NCBI GenBank assembly: GCA_943908365.1
Contig: CALTTH010000001.1
Location: forward strand, 62,001-126,000
Direction: 5' to 3'
DNA from: an uncultured Hyphomicrobiales bacterium
GTDB taxonomy: Bacteria > Pseudomonadota > Alphaproteobacteria > Rhizobiales > Rhizobiaceae
DNA length: 64,000 nt
Under the pieces are notes generated by a model. It was not told where the DNA came from, did not search any database, and saw nothing but the letters and a program-made list of their open reading frames with translations. The translations under genes and the position numbers were made by a program. Below, one piece after another: positions 61,668 through 64,000 of this stretch; the stretch's first letter is position 1, and each line of letters opens with the position of its first letter.

Positions 61668-62261
61668 TTAGAGCCAGGGACGATCCGGCATGTCGTCCAC
61701 GCTGATCACGCCATCATTGTTGCGGTCTAGACGCGTGAAGATCTTTTCGCCAGCGGCCATGAACTCAGGCTTGCTGAGCTGACCGTTGCCGTCCGTGTCG
61801 GCTGAGGCGAACATGCCGCCCATCTTGCCTTTACGATCCTTGCCCTTGCGTTCTTCCCGAGCTTCACGGCGCTTTTCGCGCTCACCATCCTTCTTGTCAC
61901 CCTCGGCCTTCTTCTGGTCAGCCTCGGCTGCGGCTTTTTCCGGACGTGGATTGGCTTCCCGCCAGGCTTCCATTTTCGCCCGGCGATAGTCTCGCATTTC
62001 CTTCGGCGTGATGGAGCCATCCTTGTCGGCGTCGATCTCGGTGAAGAGCGCCTCCTGGCGGGCATTGAACTCTTCCTTGGTGATCTTGCCGTCCTTGTTG
62101 GTATCGGCCACCTTCAAGAGGTGAACGAACATCGGCTCAGGGCGCATGCGCGGACCTTCACGGTCGGCGCCGCCACGTGGAGCCGCCATCGTCATGGACG
62201 CAGTGGTGCTGAGCATCAGGGCAGCGCCAAGCGCGGTGATGGCGATCTTCCGTTTTAGCAT
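61668..62261 (-). CDS. Exported EF-hand calcium-binding protein
   Basis: Calcium-binding protein outside the cytoplasm. From ATG 62261 (GGAAAGG upstream) it has 197 residues: a signal peptide (about 1-26, KRKIAITALGAALMLSTTASMTMAA), then four EF-hand loops DTNKDGKITKEEF, DADKDGSITPKEM, DTDGNGQLSKPEF and DRNNDGVISVDDM. Loops 2 and 3 are split by a highly charged Lys/Arg/Glu stretch (EKAAAEADQKKAEGDKKDGE and on). No enzyme domain is seen. It may buffer or sense calcium in the periplasm; function is unassigned. Confidence 0.88.
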   Translation of the reverse strand: MLKRKIAITALGAALMLSTTASMTMAAPRGGADREGPRMRPEPMFVHLLKVADTNKDGKITKEEFNARQEALFTEIDADKDGSITPKEMRDYRRAKMEAWREANPRPEKAAAEADQKKAEGDKKDGEREKRREAREERKGKDRKGKMGGMFASADTDGNGQLSKPEFMAAGEKIFTRLDRNNDGVISVDDMPDRPWL

Positions 62262-62370
62262 ATCAAAACCTTTCCGTTGGTGTCCCTCGTAAGACGCTAT
62301 AGGCGACGCTTCGTTCCCACCAGTTAAACATCCGTAATGCATATGAAACATCGGTAATATATGGATTGCT

Positions 62371-63090
62371 CTAAGCTCGGCCGTCTTGGAGTCCTACCAA
62401 AAATTCCGATAGGTTATCGGTAATGTAATCGATGTGATCATCCGTCTCGGCCGGGATTTCCCAGCGCTCCATCACGATGCCTTCGAGGTTGCGCGGAACG
62501 AGAAGGACCGTCTTCATCCCCATCGCCTTGGGCGCCGCAAGATTGCGCGGCAGGTCCTCGAACATCGCAGCCCGTTTGGTGTCGAGCTGTTTCAGCGCGG
62601 CGAATTTTTCGTAGGTCTGGCCCGCGGGCTTCGGCAGGTAACCCGCAGCGACGATGTCGAAGATATCTTCGAAGTGATCGAGGATGCCCAGCGCACCGGC
62701 AGCGGCCTCAGCGTGCTTGACGCTGCCATTGGTCAGAATGAACTTGCGGCCAGGCAGCGCCTTGATGGCCTCTCCCAACTCCGGATCTGGAAGCAGGGCG
62801 GAATAGTCGATCGCATGTGCCTTCTCCAGGAAGTCGTTCGGATCGATACCATAGTGGATCATCAGTCCTTGGAGCGTCGTTCCATGCTCGTGATAGTAGC
62901 GCTTCTGGAGAACGCGCGCCTCTTCCGGCTCAACCTGCAACAGCTCCGCCACATAGGCGGTCATGTTGCGGTCGATTTGCGAGAAGAGATTGATGTGATG
63001 CGGGTAGAGCGTGTTGTCGAGATCGAAGACCCATTCTGTCACATGGGCGAAATCGGCTGGTTCTACGGTGTTCTTGGGCTTTGTGTTCAT
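62371..63090 (-). CDS. HAD-family pyrimidine 5'-nucleotidase
   Basis: HAD phosphatase of the SDT1/PynA-like group that dephosphorylates pyrimidine nucleotides. Motif I is WVFDLDNTLYPHHINLF with the nucleophile Asp, motif II FILTNGSVKHAEAAAGALGI (Thr), motif III around KPAGQTYEKF (Lys), and motif IV AAMFEDLPRNLAAPKAMGM (Asp). It has 239 residues from ATG 63090 (MNTKPKNTVEPADF); ATG 63213 is unlikely. Other small phosphates are possible substrates. Confidence 0.88.
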   Translation of the reverse strand: MNTKPKNTVEPADFAHVTEWVFDLDNTLYPHHINLFSQIDRNMTAYVAELLQVEPEEARVLQKRYYHEHGTTLQGLMIHYGIDPNDFLEKAHAIDYSALLPDPELGEAIKALPGRKFILTNGSVKHAEAAAGALGILDHFEDIFDIVAAGYLPKPAGQTYEKFAALKQLDTKRAAMFEDLPRNLAAPKAMGMKTVLLVPRNLEGIVMERWEIPAETDDHIDYITDNLSEFLVGLQDGRA

Positions 63091-63193
63091 GCAACGCTTA
63101 TGCCCGTTTCGCTGGTCAAATAAAATCGAAAACGCGCCGCCCGTGAGGAAAACCGTCCTTGGCGGCAAACCTGCGCCAATGCTAATCCAAGGC

Positions 63194-64000
63194 ATGGAAT
63201 TGTGGATCGGCATTACCCTGGTCAGCGCGTTCTTGCAGAATCTGCGCTCGACCTTTCAAAAGCATCTGAAGAAGAGCATGGGGACCACAGGCGCCACCTT
63301 TGTGCGCTTCGGTTTCGGCATGCCCTTTGCACTGACCTATCTCGCCATCCTGCATTTTGGACTGGCAAGGCCATCGCCATCGATCAACGGAACCTTCGCG
63401 CTATGGGCCGCGCTTGGATCGATGGCGCAGATCGGTGCCACCTTCCTGCTGGTGCATCTGTTCTCGTTCCGTAATTTCGCTGTCGGTACGGCTTACTCGC
63501 GCACGGAGCCTGCTCAGGCGGCGCTCTTCGCGCTCATCTTCGTCGGCGAAAGCGTCAGCGCCGGAACGCTGCTGGCCATTGCCATCTCGGTCTCAGGTGT
63601 CATGCTGATTTCGGTCGCGAGAACGGCGCTCTCTCCCGTTTCCATCATCACCTCCATCTTCAGCAAAACCGCGGGGATTGGCCTGGCGTCTGGCGCACTC
63701 TTCGGTCTCTCCTCCGTCGCTTATCGTTCCGCATCGCTCTCGGTTGCCGCAAGCCTGCCGGCGCCCGACGCCATCATGCAGGCGAGCTTCACGCTTGTGG
63801 TGGTCATCGTGACGCAAACGGTAGCGATGCTCATCTGGATTATTCTGCGCGAGGGGCAAGAACTGGCGCGTATCGCCAAAGCATGGAAGCCGGCCATCGC
63901 TGTCGGCTTCGTCGGTGCTACCGCCTCATTCGGCTGGTTCACGGCGATGACGCTGCAACAGGCCGCTGTCGTTAAGGCGTTGGCGCAGGTGGAAATGCTC
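63194..64000 (+). CDS. EamA-family (drug/metabolite) transporter, cut at the window end
   Basis: Inner-membrane transporter of the DMT superfamily; the frame is open from ATG 63194 to the window edge (269 codons) and has no stop here. Translation gives MELWIGITLVSAFLQNL at the start, then multiple hydrophobic segments in an EamA-like repeat, including SRTEPAQAALFALIFVGESV, which marks the end of the first half. About eight segments are visible so far; ten is usual. It diverges from the HAD nucleotidase gene. The substrate is unknown. Confidence 0.85.
   Translation, partial: MELWIGITLVSAFLQNLRSTFQKHLKKSMGTTGATFVRFGFGMPFALTYLAILHFGLARPSPSINGTFALWAALGSMAQIGATFLLVHLFSFRNFAVGTAYSRTEPAQAALFALIFVGESVSAGTLLAIAISVSGVMLISVARTALSPVSIITSIFSKTAGIGLASGALFGLSSVAYRSASLSVAASLPAPDAIMQASFTLVVVIVTQTVAMLIWIILREGQELARIAKAWKPAIAVGFVGATASFGWFTAMTLQQAAVVKALAQVEML

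Overview
The window is ordinary, densely packed core chromosome from a GC-rich alphaproteobacterium of the order Rhizobiales, most likely family Rhizobiaceae (Agrobacterium/Rhizobium type). The basis is gene content and order: cyo-surf1, deoB-add-upp, mutM-ech-rpsT-dnaA, lptCAB-rpoN-hpf-ptsN, olsB-mutS-glnD-murJ, tsaB-rimI-mur-olsA-miaB-phoH-ybeY-corC-lnt-phrR-metK. Rhizobial signatures add to this: ornithine-lipid genes, a PhrR-type regulator next to lnt, an Hsp20-DUF1150 pair with a ROSE-like leader, and four copies of a ~105-bp palindromic intergenic repeat of the RIME type. No rRNA or tRNA gene, insertion sequence, prophage, CRISPR array or toxin-antitoxin locus was seen.

Layout. 1-1176: end of the cytochrome bo oxidase operon and a SURF1 assembly factor. 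1258-4202: nucleoside salvage (deoB, add, upp). 4480-9004 (minus): dnaA, rpsT, an enoyl-CoA hydratase and mutM, with a 770-bp gene-free region upstream of dnaA. 9203-11589: ubiquinone synthesis (ubiE, ubiB). 11635-14232 (minus): hemW, rdgB, rph. 14399-16279: hrcA and grpE. 16399-21555 (minus): ptsN, hpf, rpoN, lptB, lptA, lptC. 21801-26189: sppA, ihfB, lapA, two RNA methyltransferases, lspA. 26326-36117: olsB, mutS, glnD, murJ, a VOC protein, trpS. 36290-40266: usp, nfu, tsaB, rimI, mur-type fur, olsA. 40324-49230: miaB, phoH, ybeY, corC, lnt, phrR, metK, trmB. 49337-53023: deoR-type regulator, nudK-like Nudix hydrolase, ribokinase, rmuC. 53164-55464: def, fmt, truA. 55482-58264 (minus): a membrane protein, dapE, dapD. 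58405-64000: LOG protein, nucleoside hydrolase, hsp20, DUF1150, EF-hand protein, HAD nucleotidase, and the start of an EamA transporter cut by the window edge.

How the genes work together. The window is mostly information processing (dnaA, rpsT, mutM, mutS, trpS, rph, ybeY, miaB, tsaB, rimI, def, fmt, truA, trmB) and envelope building (lptABC, lspA, lnt, murJ, dapDE, ornithine-lipid olsA/olsB). It also holds nitrogen control (rpoN, ptsN, glnD), metal and Fe-S handling (mur, nfu), and heat shock (hrcA, grpE, hsp20).

I found no convincing undescribed system. The parts most worth a second look are regulatory: five GANTC sites in 126 bp plus a DnaA box and an internal terminator upstream of dnaA; a sigma-32-type promoter and ROSE-like thermometer before hsp20; a Pho-box-like repeat before olsB; an Irr-box-like palindrome before nfu; a helically phased triple repeat between deoR and nudK; a structured metK-trmB spacer; and an abrupt codon-usage shift at the 3' end of lnt.
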